Assembly: GCF_902506655.1 (NCBI RefSeq)
Contig: NZ_LR734815.1
Span: 164,340-228,339, forward strand
Direction of reading: 5' to 3'
DNA length: 64,000 bases
Source of the DNA: Marinoscillum sp. 108
Lineage (GTDB): Bacteria; Bacteroidota; Bacteroidia; Cytophagales; Cyclobacteriaceae
The notes below the pieces were generated by a model. It saw only the letters and a list, made by a program, of their open reading frames with translations. It had not been told where the DNA came from and ran no database searches. The position numbers and the translations under genes were made by a program. Of this stretch, positions 9,327-17,688 are shown piece by piece (positions within the stretch are counted from its first letter, which is position 1; each line of letters starts with the position of its first letter).

Positions 9327-9340
9327 CACAAACGATTGTG
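9327..9340. promoter_or_regulatory. LacI-type operator-like palindrome upstream of the gluconate permease
   Basis: CACAAACGATTGTG is a near-perfect palindrome with a central CG, the form of LacI/GalR-family operators. It lies between gntP (minus strand) and the DinB-family gene (plus strand). The core CAAACGATTG recurs at 12309-12318 and 27479-27490. Confidence 0.5.
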
Positions 9341-9414
9341 CGCATGAAAACCAAGCTGGCCAAATATTCTTAGGCAATGTGTATAATCACTGTTATCAAA
9401 ATTGACCTCAAAAC

Positions 9415-9936
9415 ATGTTTGATCTAAAAAAAGCCACCGAAGTACTGGAACGAACACCTGTCATACTTGAGCACCTACTGAACGATCTTTCCTCACAATG
9501 GATCCTGACCAACGAAGGTCCTGGAACCTGGAGCCCTTATGACATACTGGGGCACCTCATCCATGGAGAAAAAACGGACTGGATACCCCGGATGCTGATC
9601 ATATTGTCAAATGATGGGTCCAAAACCTTTACACCGTTTGACCGCTTTGCACAAGAAAAAGCCAGCGAGGGTAAATCAATCAATGACTTGTTGACTGACT
9701 TCAAAACCCTAAGAGCCGCTAACCTCACTACGCTCCGAAAACAAAACATCTCAGCGGAAGATTTGACCAAAACCGGGCGCCACCCCGACTTTGGTGAAGT
9801 CACACTCGCTCAGCTGCTCGCCACATGGACAGTGCATGACCTCAACCACCTGTCTCAAATATCTCGGGTGATGGCCAGCCAGTACTCCTCAGACGTGGGG
9901 CCATGGATTCAGTATCTTAAAATTTTAAGAGGTTAG
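9415..9936 (+). CDS. DinB-family protein (four-helix, metal-binding fold)
   Basis: This cytosolic protein has 173 residues. The DinB/YfiT pattern is visible: WSPYDILGHLIHGEKTDW supplies the first His, and TWTVHDLNHLSQISRVM supplies the HxxxH-type pair in the last helix. Family members bind a metal and often act as thiol-dependent transferases or hydrolases, but the substrate here cannot be told. It is transcribed alone, 230 bp from the divergent gntP gene. Confidence 0.85.
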   Translation: MFDLKKATEVLERTPVILEHLLNDLSSQWILTNEGPGTWSPYDILGHLIHGEKTDWIPRMLIILSNDGSKTFTPFDRFAQEKASEGKSINDLLTDFKTLRAANLTTLRKQNISAEDLTKTGRHPDFGEVTLAQLLATWTVHDLNHLSQISRVMASQYSSDVGPWIQYLKILRG

Positions 9937-10050
9937 TGCCGGACTCACTCCCGCTTGTGTTCAAAAATAATCTGACAAATACTCCAAACATTGCTTGTAA
10001 TTTATACTCAGTTTCGATTGATTTAATGTTTAGCATGAAACTGTTTATCT

Positions 10051-11460
10051 ATGACCAGCCCAACCAGCTATCAGCAGAACATAACGGAATTTCCTGTCCG
10101 CAATATTGAGAAGATCCATTTACCCAAGGACCTGGAAGCACTCAAAACCATTCTTCTGCAGGCAGGTGAATCCAATCGTCCGGTATACCCGATCTCTACC
10201 GGACATAACTGGGGCCTGGGTTCGAGGATGCCAGTGAATGACGCGGACATTATAGACCTGAAGCATCTCAATCGGATCATAGAGGTCAACCGGGAGCTAC
10301 GCTATGCCAGAGTGGAACCGGGAGTCACTCAGCAGCAGCTCTATGATTATCTGGAAGTACATGCCCCTGAGCTTATGCTCAATGTGACAGGGAGTGATTC
10401 TGGTTCATCCATTCTGGGAAACATCGTTGATCGGGGTTCTGGTAAAAGTGGTCATAGAGCTGAGGATCTCCGTGAACTCACCGTGATGCTGGCCGATGGG
10501 CAGCTCATTCGCACAGGCTTTGGTGAGCTCCAAGGTAGTCAAGGATCCTTTTACAAATACGGACTCGGTCCAGACCTGACACACCTTTTCACCCAATCCA
10601 ACTATGCCATTGTCACAGAAGCAGTGGTCAACCTCAGGGTGAAGCAGCCATTCAATCTTTATCTGGCCGTTTTGGACAAATCAGGCCTCAAGGGGTTTCT
10701 GAATAAAATGGCTGAGCTGGTGGCTCAGGAGTTGGTGGGTTATTCTCTGGAAATAGACAGTCAGAATGACCCCAAGATTTATGAATTATTTGAATCGGGC
10801 AAGGACTTCAATGATAAATGGTTTGCGTGGTTTGTGGTAACGGGGCATGAGGAAGTGCTCCCGGCCAAACACTCGGTGGTCACCAAAGCCCTAGGCAGCC
10901 TGGTAGCCGAACTGAAAGCCTATCCGTCTTCTGATGACCACTCCTCTTCCACCCCACCGGTAAGGGTACGGATAGACCGATATCACGGTCAGCCCAATGA
11001 CCACTCACTTTTGGCCACCGCGAGGAAATTTGGTGTGGAGCTTTCGGGAAAGGAAGTAAACCTTGATCTTTATCCTCAGATTCCCGGATTTCGATGTGTC
11101 CTCCCAGTCATTCCTTTCACGGGTGCTTCGTCGGATATCATTCAATATTTGGAATCCTTTTCTAAATCTCGCGGACTGGATCCTGCTATTTCCATCATTG
11201 CCCTTAATGACTATAGCCTGGAGGTTTTTGTAAGGGTCTATTTCGATCGGTCCGATCAGAGTGCTATCTCGCAGGCAGGCACCTGGGCCCGTGACCTGTT
11301 GAGCGAACTAAAGCAGCAGGGCATCTACCCCTATCGACTCGATATTGAGAACATGGCCCCATATCTACAGGAGCTCAAAAACCCCTACACTTTGTTGCAA
11401 TGCCAATTAAAAAACCTGTTCGATCCTAACAACATCATAGCTCCGGGAAGATATTCCTAA
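10051..11460 (+). CDS. FAD-linked oxidoreductase, vanillyl-alcohol-oxidase/p-cresol type
   Basis: Residues ~20-205 form a PCMH-type FAD-binding domain, with YPISTGHNWGLGS for the FAD pyrophosphate/isoalloxazine region, RVEPGVTQQQLYDYL, and GNIVDRGSGKSGHRAEDLRELT. Residues ~210-469 are the substrate/cap domain, ending in LFDPNNIIAPGRY, a common ending of the family. The enzyme should oxidise a small organic alcohol or phenol, passing electrons to oxygen or a cytochrome; no cytochrome gene is adjacent. No export signal is visible. The family is firm, the substrate unknown. Confidence 0.85.
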   Translation: MTSPTSYQQNITEFPVRNIEKIHLPKDLEALKTILLQAGESNRPVYPISTGHNWGLGSRMPVNDADIIDLKHLNRIIEVNRELRYARVEPGVTQQQLYDYLEVHAPELMLNVTGSDSGSSILGNIVDRGSGKSGHRAEDLRELTVMLADGQLIRTGFGELQGSQGSFYKYGLGPDLTHLFTQSNYAIVTEAVVNLRVKQPFNLYLAVLDKSGLKGFLNKMAELVAQELVGYSLEIDSQNDPKIYELFESGKDFNDKWFAWFVVTGHEEVLPAKHSVVTKALGSLVAELKAYPSSDDHSSSTPPVRVRIDRYHGQPNDHSLLATARKFGVELSGKEVNLDLYPQIPGFRCVLPVIPFTGASSDIIQYLESFSKSRGLDPAISIIALNDYSLEVFVRVYFDRSDQSAISQAGTWARDLLSELKQQGIYPYRLDIENMAPYLQELKNPYTLLQCQLKNLFDPNNIIAPGRYS

Positions 11461-11539
11461 AAAATTTCATTATTTATCTACAACGTATTAAGCTATATGC
11501 AAAAAAAATACTATTTTCCGGCATTAACCAAATCAGCTA

Positions 11540-12121
11540 ATGGCAGAATATAAAAGTTTCGAAGACAATATTGAAGCAGGGGGCAACGAACTCCCGATCA
11601 TCGCAATGGGTAGCCTCGGGCAAAACCAACGAAAAGCGATCATTGAAAAACACGGGCTCAATGCAAACACCGGAGCCTGGAATAATCTACAGTCCCTTCT
11701 GGATGCCATGAAAGAAGTGGCCAGTACCATTGGAGAAATGAATCTCTTTCTCATTGGAAAGGCCATCATTGAAGGCACTCAGTTTCCACCTATGGATAGC
11801 CTGGAAAACGCACTGCGATCCATCGATGTGGCCTACCACATGAACCATCGTAAAAACGGCCAGCCTATGTTCAATCCTAACACTGGTCAAATGACAGAAG
11901 GAATCGGTCACTACAAACTTGCACGATATGATGCCGAGAACAAGGAGGCTTTGCTCGTTTGTCATACCCCTTATCCAGCCAAATTTGAAGAAGGCCTGGT
12001 GGTTCAAATCGTGCGAATGTTTAAACCCAAGGATTCTTTGTTCACCAAAGTAAAACTGGATGAAACGAAGGAAACAAAATCTAACGGGGGAGATTCCTGC
12101 ACTTTTATTATCAACTGGTAG
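11540..12121 (+). CDS. Unrecognised 193-residue protein with V4R/HNOB-like C-terminus
   Basis: I do not recognise a named family. The protein is soluble, with no signal peptide. The conserved-looking part is SLENALRSIDVAYHMNHRKNGQ at about residues 95-115, and the C-terminus ends in DSCTFIINW. Endings of the form D-x-C-x-F-x-I-x-W are seen in V4R, haem-NO-binding and DUF2378-type small-molecule sensor folds, so a ligand-binding domain is possible but weakly supported. It precedes a haem-oxygenase-like gene by 248 bp with its own promoter region between, so the two are not clearly one operon. Confidence 0.6.
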   Translation: MAEYKSFEDNIEAGGNELPIIAMGSLGQNQRKAIIEKHGLNANTGAWNNLQSLLDAMKEVASTIGEMNLFLIGKAIIEGTQFPPMDSLENALRSIDVAYHMNHRKNGQPMFNPNTGQMTEGIGHYKLARYDAENKEALLVCHTPYPAKFEEGLVVQIVRMFKPKDSLFTKVKLDETKETKSNGGDSCTFIINW

Positions 12122-12277
12122 TCAATCTGAAAGTGGTCTAATCATTCAATTGAGTCTATGATCGACTATGGATCACTTTTGTGTAAAAAATGCATGAAAC
12201 ACCCATCATTGTAAAAAAAAATTCAATTTTTTTTCGATTTTTTATCGTTGCTCTTTTTAGTAATTAGTAAATTATAG

Positions 12278-12335
12278 CATATAACTGTTTCAAATGACTC
12301 AATCGATGCAATCGTTTGTTCATTGCAGTTATATG
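12278..12335. promoter_or_regulatory. Large inverted repeat in the leader of the haem-oxygenase-like gene
   Basis: CATATAACTG (12278-12287) and CAGTTATATG (12326-12335) form a perfect 10-bp stem. An inner AATGA/TCATT pair extends it across a small 5x1 internal loop. The structure ends 34 nt before the start codon at 12370 and carries the TGCAATCGTTTGTT motif inside its loop. It may be an operator region or a structured leader RNA. Confidence 0.5.
12307..12320 (-). promoter_or_regulatory. Third copy of the CAAACGATTG operator-like motif
   Basis: Read on the minus strand the site is AACAAACGATTGCA, sharing the 10-nt core CAAACGATTG with the sites upstream of gntP and of the keto-glycoside locus. 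It sits 50 nt before the start of the 12370 gene. Confidence 0.45.
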
Positions 12336-12369
12336 TTGTCCTTAATCCATTATTTAAAAAAGTAAAGCT

Positions 12370-13089
12370 ATGATTACTCCTATCGAAAAAAAGGGAAACA
12401 TTACCACTCACGAAGACATCAATTTCAAACTACAGCAGGAGTTCCAATATGGAGCGCTCAAGTTTGCCAACAATCCATTGCACAAAAAACTAAAAGGTGA
12501 TGGACAAGTTTTAGACAAACTAGTCTTCCTGCCCCGTATGCTCTTTTTTGTTATGGGATTTAAAGATCTCATGCAATTAGTCAGATACGAACAACCAGAA
12601 AATAAACTAGAAGAAAGTGTCAATACCCACAGTGATGAGGACTCTTATCACTGGGAGTGGTATTTGAAGGATCTGGCAAGCATGAGCGGTCAGTTCAAAA
12701 ATGGAAACTCCATAGACCTAATCACCAATGTGTGGGACGATGAATCCCTGGCCGTGAGAAAGACCATTTATGCTTTCTCAAGACATATGCAAAACATGAC
12801 CGATCCTGTGGCAAGGATGCTGATGGTAGAGGTTTTGGAAATCACTTTTGATAAATTCAAAGAGGCGATCCATCCGGTACTAAAGGATGCTGATCTATAT
12901 GACCGACTGGAATACTTCGGTAAGATGCACCAGGAAACTGAAGAAAATCACACGACCGGAATCAGTGAAGACGAAATTTCAGGTTTGATAGAAGCACTAC
13001 CGGATCATCTGAAAGCCGAAATGCTACTGGTGGTGCGCGAGCTATTTGACAACATGTACCTCATGGCCGCTAATTGGGCCGAAGCATAA
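12370..13089 (+). CDS. Haem-oxygenase-like-fold protein, function unknown
   Basis: This all-helical, cytosolic protein has 239 residues. The section DSYHWEWYLKDLASM, the helix KTIYAFSRHMQNMTDPVARMLMVEVLE, and EENHTTGIS resemble the core helices of haem-oxygenase-like or diiron (HDO) proteins, with His and Glu residues spaced as possible metal ligands. No firm family can be named. Its leader carries a large inverted repeat and a LacI-type motif, and a terminator follows 28 nt after the stop. It is therefore probably a regulated single-gene unit. Confidence 0.65.
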   Translation: MITPIEKKGNITTHEDINFKLQQEFQYGALKFANNPLHKKLKGDGQVLDKLVFLPRMLFFVMGFKDLMQLVRYEQPENKLEESVNTHSDEDSYHWEWYLKDLASMSGQFKNGNSIDLITNVWDDESLAVRKTIYAFSRHMQNMTDPVARMLMVEVLEITFDKFKEAIHPVLKDADLYDRLEYFGKMHQETEENHTTGISEDEISGLIEALPDHLKAEMLLVVRELFDNMYLMAANWAEA

Positions 13090-13116
13090 ATATACTAATC
13101 AACCTAATCTGTGAAA

Positions 13117-13147
13117 GGCCGGGAGAGTTTCTTCCGGCTTTTTTTAA
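13117..13147. terminator. Terminator after the haem-oxygenase-like gene
   Basis: A GCCGG/CCGGC stem with an 11-nt loop is followed by a run of seven T. It also lies at the 3' end of a small minus-strand frame. Confidence 0.7.
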
Positions 13148-13314
13148 TTGTTATGGATGATAGAAAGTAGTCTGTCCAGTTGGAAATCCATATCCTGTCC
13201 GGAAGCTGTCTTTTGTGGCTCCAGAGATCCAAATTTCTCTGTAAGTGAGTGATAAACTTCTATTCTGGTGGTTTTGATCAGTTGTTTTGCGGTAAAAGGA
13301 AAATGATTATTCAT
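13144..13314 (-). CDS. Possible small protein of 56 residues
   Basis: A short frame begins ATG-AAT-AAT at 13314 and ends TAA at 13144. The product starts MNNHFPFTAKQLIK and has a plausible composition for a small helical cytosolic protein (TRIEVYHSLTEKFGSLE). It is convergent with the preceding gene and shares the terminator region. There is no ribosome-binding site, which is normal in this genome. I know no family for it, and chance is a real alternative. Confidence 0.35.
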   Translation of the reverse strand: MNNHFPFTAKQLIKTTRIEVYHSLTEKFGSLEPQKTASGQDMDFQLDRLLSIIHNN

Positions 13315-13607
13315 GATTGATAGGTTTTGGTGATTCTCATATTACCGGAAAGTTACTTCACGTTACTTTTAATATTAAAACTCTTTTCGGCCAAACATCG
13401 GATTTTATAGGTGTATCTCCGATATGCTCTTATGTATCCCAACACTAGCAGGTTGAAAACAATATTCAGGCATAGACTACCTCTTTGACCTAATCAGAAG
13501 AGGGTAAGTATCAGTGCTTCTTACATGCAAGATTGCTTTCTTCTATATGTCCGAATAGTTTATAAAAATAGTTTCTGGCACTGAAGAAGCGCAACTGGTA
13601 AATGGAT
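13315..13607. other. Intergenic stretch without a recognisable gene
   Basis: AT-rich sequence that probably contains the promoter of the small minus-strand frame. A weak 6-bp inverted repeat (ATCGGA 13397-13402 / TCCGAT 13418-13423) is the only structure seen. Confidence 0.4.
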
Positions 13608-14156
13608 CTAATACTCCCATACCCGTCTGCGGGCATAAAACTGGGATACGTGCTTTTTCACCTTGCTGATGCGCTTTGTGAGGGTTTTCAGATACCGATG
13701 CATCTCTATTTCCAGCACATGGATTTTACCATCGTAAGAGTGCATACCAAAACCGCTCTTGTATTGGCGTGCCATTGCTTCCAACTCCGTCTGTGCTTTA
13801 CACCGCTCACCAAAAAAAGCATTGAAACTCTCAATACTATAATCCTCTTCCAGCTTCACCAGGTGTTTCAAAATACGCCTGATGGTACGTGCAGAGTGAT
13901 GATGGGTGGTCTCCAGCAGTTCCTGATAGAGTAGACCATGATAGTTATGGATCTCATCCAATAACCCGTAAACACCCTCCCTATGGTCTGCGCTTTCACA
14001 AAAGCTCGCCAGGCCATGGTATTGGGTGAGTAAGGCCATCTCTCGCTCCCAGTGTCCAGCCAGAGCTATAACCCGTGCCTCCAACTCCATGGCTGGCAGC
14101 GGAGCACCAATAGACAGAAACAACTGAATCAAAAAGAAGAGCGCGGGTAATTTCAT
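13608..14156 (-). CDS. Exported protein of unknown function
   Basis: A signal peptide is clear (MKLPALFFLIQLFLSIGAPLPA). The mature ~160 residues are helical, rich in His and charged residues (LLETTHHHSARTIRRILKHL), and end in a basic segment YARRRVWEY. No family is recognised. It is probably periplasmic. It is separated from the DUF1801 gene by ~107 bp and reads in the same direction, so it may be the last gene of the long minus-strand run or a separate unit. Confidence 0.6.
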   Translation of the reverse strand: MKLPALFFLIQLFLSIGAPLPAMELEARVIALAGHWEREMALLTQYHGLASFCESADHREGVYGLLDEIHNYHGLLYQELLETTHHHSARTIRRILKHLVKLEEDYSIESFNAFFGERCKAQTELEAMARQYKSGFGMHSYDGKIHVLEIEMHRYLKTLTKRISKVKKHVSQFYARRRVWEY

Positions 14157-14263
14157 GTTTCCCTTTGGGTGGTAAACATGACAAAGTTCGGAATCTCATG
14201 GGTCACCTACTCTCCCAAAATATCCCGATACTCCACAGGGAGGAATACCTAGCACCTACCTAA

Positions 14264-14614
14264 TCATCTATAAAATGTTCTGGCCTCTTCTAACACCTCT
14301 TCCAGCACCTCTACAGGCAAGTCACTATTGGGGTCGATGGGTAAAATTTTCATACGTGTACGATCCCCTTTGATCAGCATCGGGTGTGCGATCTTCCCTC
14401 CTTCCACAATACCCACATATGGCATTTTGGTTTTTTTGTCCGTCCACAAATAACAGAATGTCTTGCCCTTGTAGAGATAAAACGGAAGTCTCCACTTCCA
14501 TGCTTCTGTGATATGAGGATTAAAGGCCAATAAAAATTGTCTTAAAGCCAACATGCACCCTTTATTAGGCTCTTCCTGTGCTTCAAAGAATAGGTCTATT
14601 TCCCGTAAGTTCAT
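14264..14614 (-). CDS. DUF1801 (YdhG-like) domain protein
   Basis: This 116-residue cytosolic protein has the DUF1801 pattern: a helical start (MNLREIDLFFEAQEEP), then EAWKWRLPFYLYKGKTFCYLW and PYVGIVEGGKIAHP. Family members resemble frataxin/YdhG-fold proteins of unclear function. The start is set at the ATG at 14614; an upstream TTG at 14629 would add five residues. It follows the TonB receptor by 19 nt and may be co-transcribed. Confidence 0.8.
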   Translation of the reverse strand: MNLREIDLFFEAQEEPNKGCMLALRQFLLAFNPHITEAWKWRLPFYLYKGKTFCYLWTDKKTKMPYVGIVEGGKIAHPMLIKGDRTRMKILPIDPNSDLPVEVLEEVLEEARTFYR

Positions 14615-14633
14615 TTCTTCAAACAACAAACAA

Positions 14634-16817
14634 TTACCACTCTACCCTGTAGGTAAGGATGGGAATTAAACCGAGTTGGTACTGAGTTTCCAGTTGGTTG
14701 GTAAACCCATCAAAATACTTATATCCCTCGTTTTGAACGCCCGATGCATTCTGCAGGTCAAGTGCTATGGATGTAGTACGATTTTCCCGGTATCGGGTCC
14801 ACAACAGACGTACATCAAAACGTAAATATGGAGCTGTGCGATAATCAAATCTTGAATAACCGGACATAGAACCATCAGTGGTTGGAATATTTTCAGAATA
14901 ATAAAAGCCTCCCTGATACTGGCCCCTTAGGTTTAGTCCCAGACGCCTGTTTTTGGTTCCTTTAGACACATCCCACTCCTTGCCAGCGGCCATACTCATA
15001 TTATACCTGGTATTGTAGGGCTGAATCACAAACCCCTCAATTTCTGATTCGAACAAGCTACCCCCAAGCCTGAAATAAAGGCCATCGGAAAAGCTCTTCT
15101 CTGAAGTCAACGTGCCACCGAAGGTCCACGCTGTTCGTTCGCCTAGTGCTATTACTGATGGGTAGTAATATCCAAAAAATTCACTCTGAACATTAAACCC
15201 ACGCTTTTCATACACATGGGTAAGTGTACCACGATATGACTTCAATAATTCATATATCTCACCCCAACGCTGTCCTCCATAGAAACTGACAAAATCTGAA
15301 TTATATGGGTTGGTCAGTTGGCTATACTTTCCCCCAGCAAGGATGAAAGAGTTGTTGGCATTGAGCTGCTGGGTCAATGAAATCCTGGGGTCAATACTCG
15401 AATCGTCGGCACTTTGGTTATAGTTCACTCCCGCCTTAACCTTGAGATCACTGAAAATATACCATTCTACTTGCGCATAAGGATTAATCAGAAACTGATT
15501 CAACGAATGATCAAATATCCCTTGCAAGCTCCCTGTCCAGTGGTATTGATTCGCCAGAACACCCAGTGTCACATTGGCACCACCCACAGATCGCTCGTAG
15601 GATGAATGCATACTCAGAATCCGCTGACTATTGTGCTGAATCAAGCTCGTATCCTGAACATCGTTATCATCATACCCATATTGATCACGGGTATTTTCAT
15701 AGCCCGAGAGCACCACTGACGTGGTAAGGTGACTGTTGTCAAAACCTGACTTCAGGCTGGCGCCTATCACTCCGGTCTTGTTGTCATAATATATGTCCCG
15801 GCGGTCTTTGATCACCTCAGATTCAGCCATTGGCTTATGGTCGAAGTTGTTGAAACTGAGTCCGCCTGTACCAAAAACTTTCAACCGCGACCGGGTACCC
15901 AGAGGTGTGGAAACATTCAGTGAGAGGTCCTGAAAGCCAATGGACTCTCCCCCAAAATCCACTCCAAACTGAGTGAGTAGGCCCGTAAATGAATAGCGAT
16001 AATTAGCCGCATAGGTCATTTTACCTCCTTCCCTGAAAGGACCCTCTGTGGCCAAATCCAGACCAATGAGTGAAGCCTGGGCTGTATATTGACGCTGGGT
16101 GGTGTTCCCGTTTTTGAGGTTCATATCGAAGACTCCCCCAACACTGTTGCTGTACCTCGAATCGAAGGTGCTGTACAAAAACTGCGACTGACTGAGCATC
16201 TGAGCACTGAGCATATTCACCCCTCCACCAGTGGCAGATGGTTGGTCCAAAAAAGTACCCGCATTAGACAGGTGATTGGGGTTAACAATCTCTGCACCCT
16301 CCAGCCTCCACGTGTTGTAGTTGGGAGAGATTCCACGTACTGAAATCTGATTGTTCTGATCGTTGGTAACTGCCACATCCGGTGAGCTGGTGACCAGCCT
16401 GGCCGGGTCATAATAGGTGGCTGCAAACCGATTGATCTGTTCTTCAGTGATCCCGATCTTACCCGGCTCAGTGATAGAGATATTGGTGGTGACTATCACC
16501 TCGTCCAGACTGGAGCTATTGCGCTCCAGGTACACATCTAGACGAGTGACCACTCCGGTCTTCACCCAAACTTCCGATAGGGTCTTGCCGGTATAACCCA
16601 CGTAACTAACCAGAAGCCGATAATGGCCAGGTTCCAAATCAGTCAATTCGTAGAAACCATTTTCATCAGCCGCTACTCCGGTGAGCGTACCGGATACACT
16701 GATGGTAGCCCCCGGCAGTGGAGTATTACTCATCTGATCGTAAACAGTTCCCGATACGGTCTGCGCACCCAACTCCACACCGATGATCGCCATCAGTCCC
16801 CCAATCCAATATTTCAT
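14634..16817 (-). CDS. TonB-dependent receptor with carboxypeptidase-regulatory N-domain
   Basis: A signal peptide (MKYWIGGLMAIIGVELGAQ) is followed by a CarboxypepD-regulatory-like beta-sandwich (residues ~20-105), a plug domain (~110-230) and a ~500-residue barrel. At 727 residues it is shorter than SusC-type receptors, and no SusD partner gene is adjacent, so it is a simple TonB receptor rather than a SusCD pair. It lies at the 3' end of the sugar locus, 4 nt after the Tat-exported epimerase gene. This makes it the likely outer-membrane entry route for the locus substrate. Confidence 0.88.
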   Translation of the reverse strand: MKYWIGGLMAIIGVELGAQTVSGTVYDQMSNTPLPGATISVSGTLTGVAADENGFYELTDLEPGHYRLLVSYVGYTGKTLSEVWVKTGVVTRLDVYLERNSSSLDEVIVTTNISITEPGKIGITEEQINRFAATYYDPARLVTSSPDVAVTNDQNNQISVRGISPNYNTWRLEGAEIVNPNHLSNAGTFLDQPSATGGGVNMLSAQMLSQSQFLYSTFDSRYSNSVGGVFDMNLKNGNTTQRQYTAQASLIGLDLATEGPFREGGKMTYAANYRYSFTGLLTQFGVDFGGESIGFQDLSLNVSTPLGTRSRLKVFGTGGLSFNNFDHKPMAESEVIKDRRDIYYDNKTGVIGASLKSGFDNSHLTTSVVLSGYENTRDQYGYDDNDVQDTSLIQHNSQRILSMHSSYERSVGGANVTLGVLANQYHWTGSLQGIFDHSLNQFLINPYAQVEWYIFSDLKVKAGVNYNQSADDSSIDPRISLTQQLNANNSFILAGGKYSQLTNPYNSDFVSFYGGQRWGEIYELLKSYRGTLTHVYEKRGFNVQSEFFGYYYPSVIALGERTAWTFGGTLTSEKSFSDGLYFRLGGSLFESEIEGFVIQPYNTRYNMSMAAGKEWDVSKGTKNRRLGLNLRGQYQGGFYYSENIPTTDGSMSGYSRFDYRTAPYLRFDVRLLWTRYRENRTTSIALDLQNASGVQNEGYKYFDGFTNQLETQYQLGLIPILTYRVEW

Positions 16818-16821
16818 ACGT

Positions 16822-17682
16822 TTATCCTAGAATTTTTTCTGTCAGGTTTTTATAAGAAAGTTCTATGCTTTTCAGTGGGTTTTCCGACTGATCCTGCTCC
16901 ACAAAAAAGTGCTTCATTCCTGAAGTCTTCTTCTCTGCAAAAATGGACTGAAAATCTATGGTACCGGTACCCACTTCAGCAAAACCACGCTCTGGCGTGT
17001 TCGCTATATCCTTGACATGCCACATGGGCACACGGCCACTGTTGTCTTTGAAAAACTGAATAGGATCCAATCCTGCCCTGGTGATCCAATATAAATCCAG
17101 CTCAATCTTCACCATTTCAGGATCTGTTTCACTCAGTAGAATATTCATTGGAAGCTCACCATCCAGTTCCTGAAACTCAAAGTCATGGTTGTGATAACAA
17201 ACCGTAATTCCAGCTGATTTAGCTTTCTCAGCGCATTTGCTCAGAGTAGCTGCATACCCTTTGTACTGATCCAATGACACGCGTTGCTCGGGAGAAAGCC
17301 ACGGAAAAACTGCATACTGCTGTCCCGCATCTACCATGAACTCCAGCGCCTGATCAAACCCTTCGGCAAAAACCTGAGAAGACATATGACCACTGGTCAA
17401 TTCCATACCCAGGTCGCTCACGATGCTCCCAAATTCTTTCCCCGAAAAACCATAAATTTTACCCGCATCGTAGCCGGCGCCCTCCAGCTTTTGATAGCCT
17501 ATCCTGGCAATCTTTTCTAAGGTACCCTTAGGATCACTGCTCATTTCATTTCTCACAGTATACAGCTGCACCCCAATTTTAGTAGACGGTTTGACAACTG
17601 AAGCCATCAGCGATGGCATGGCGGCTATGGCCGCAGACGCTACCGCTGTGGTTTTAAGAAAGGTTCTTCTCTTGTAAGTCAT
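16822..17682 (-). CDS. Tat-exported sugar epimerase/isomerase-like TIM-barrel protein
   Basis: The N-terminus KRRTFLKTTAVASAAIAAM is a twin-arginine signal, so this AP-endonuclease-2-type TIM barrel (286 residues) acts in the periplasm. Visible barrel motifs are GVQLYTVRNEM, YHNHDFEFQELDG (metal-binding His/Glu), KIELDLYWITRAG, and MWHVKDI. Members of this superfamily isomerise sugars or act on 3-keto-sugars. It lies between the sorbosone-dehydrogenase-like gene (6 nt upstream) and the TonB receptor, which suggests processing of a glycoside outside the cytoplasm. Confidence 0.88.
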   Translation of the reverse strand: MTYKRRTFLKTTAVASAAIAAMPSLMASVVKPSTKIGVQLYTVRNEMSSDPKGTLEKIARIGYQKLEGAGYDAGKIYGFSGKEFGSIVSDLGMELTSGHMSSQVFAEGFDQALEFMVDAGQQYAVFPWLSPEQRVSLDQYKGYAATLSKCAEKAKSAGITVCYHNHDFEFQELDGELPMNILLSETDPEMVKIELDLYWITRAGLDPIQFFKDNSGRVPMWHVKDIANTPERGFAEVGTGTIDFQSIFAEKKTSGMKHFFVEQDQSENPLKSIELSYKNLTEKILG

Positions 17683-17688
17683 AGTTGG

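Noticed and set aside
12215..12250. A/T-run near 12220-12245 as a terminator for the 11540 gene
   Set aside because: Pairing is only A with T homopolymers; not distinguishable from low complexity.
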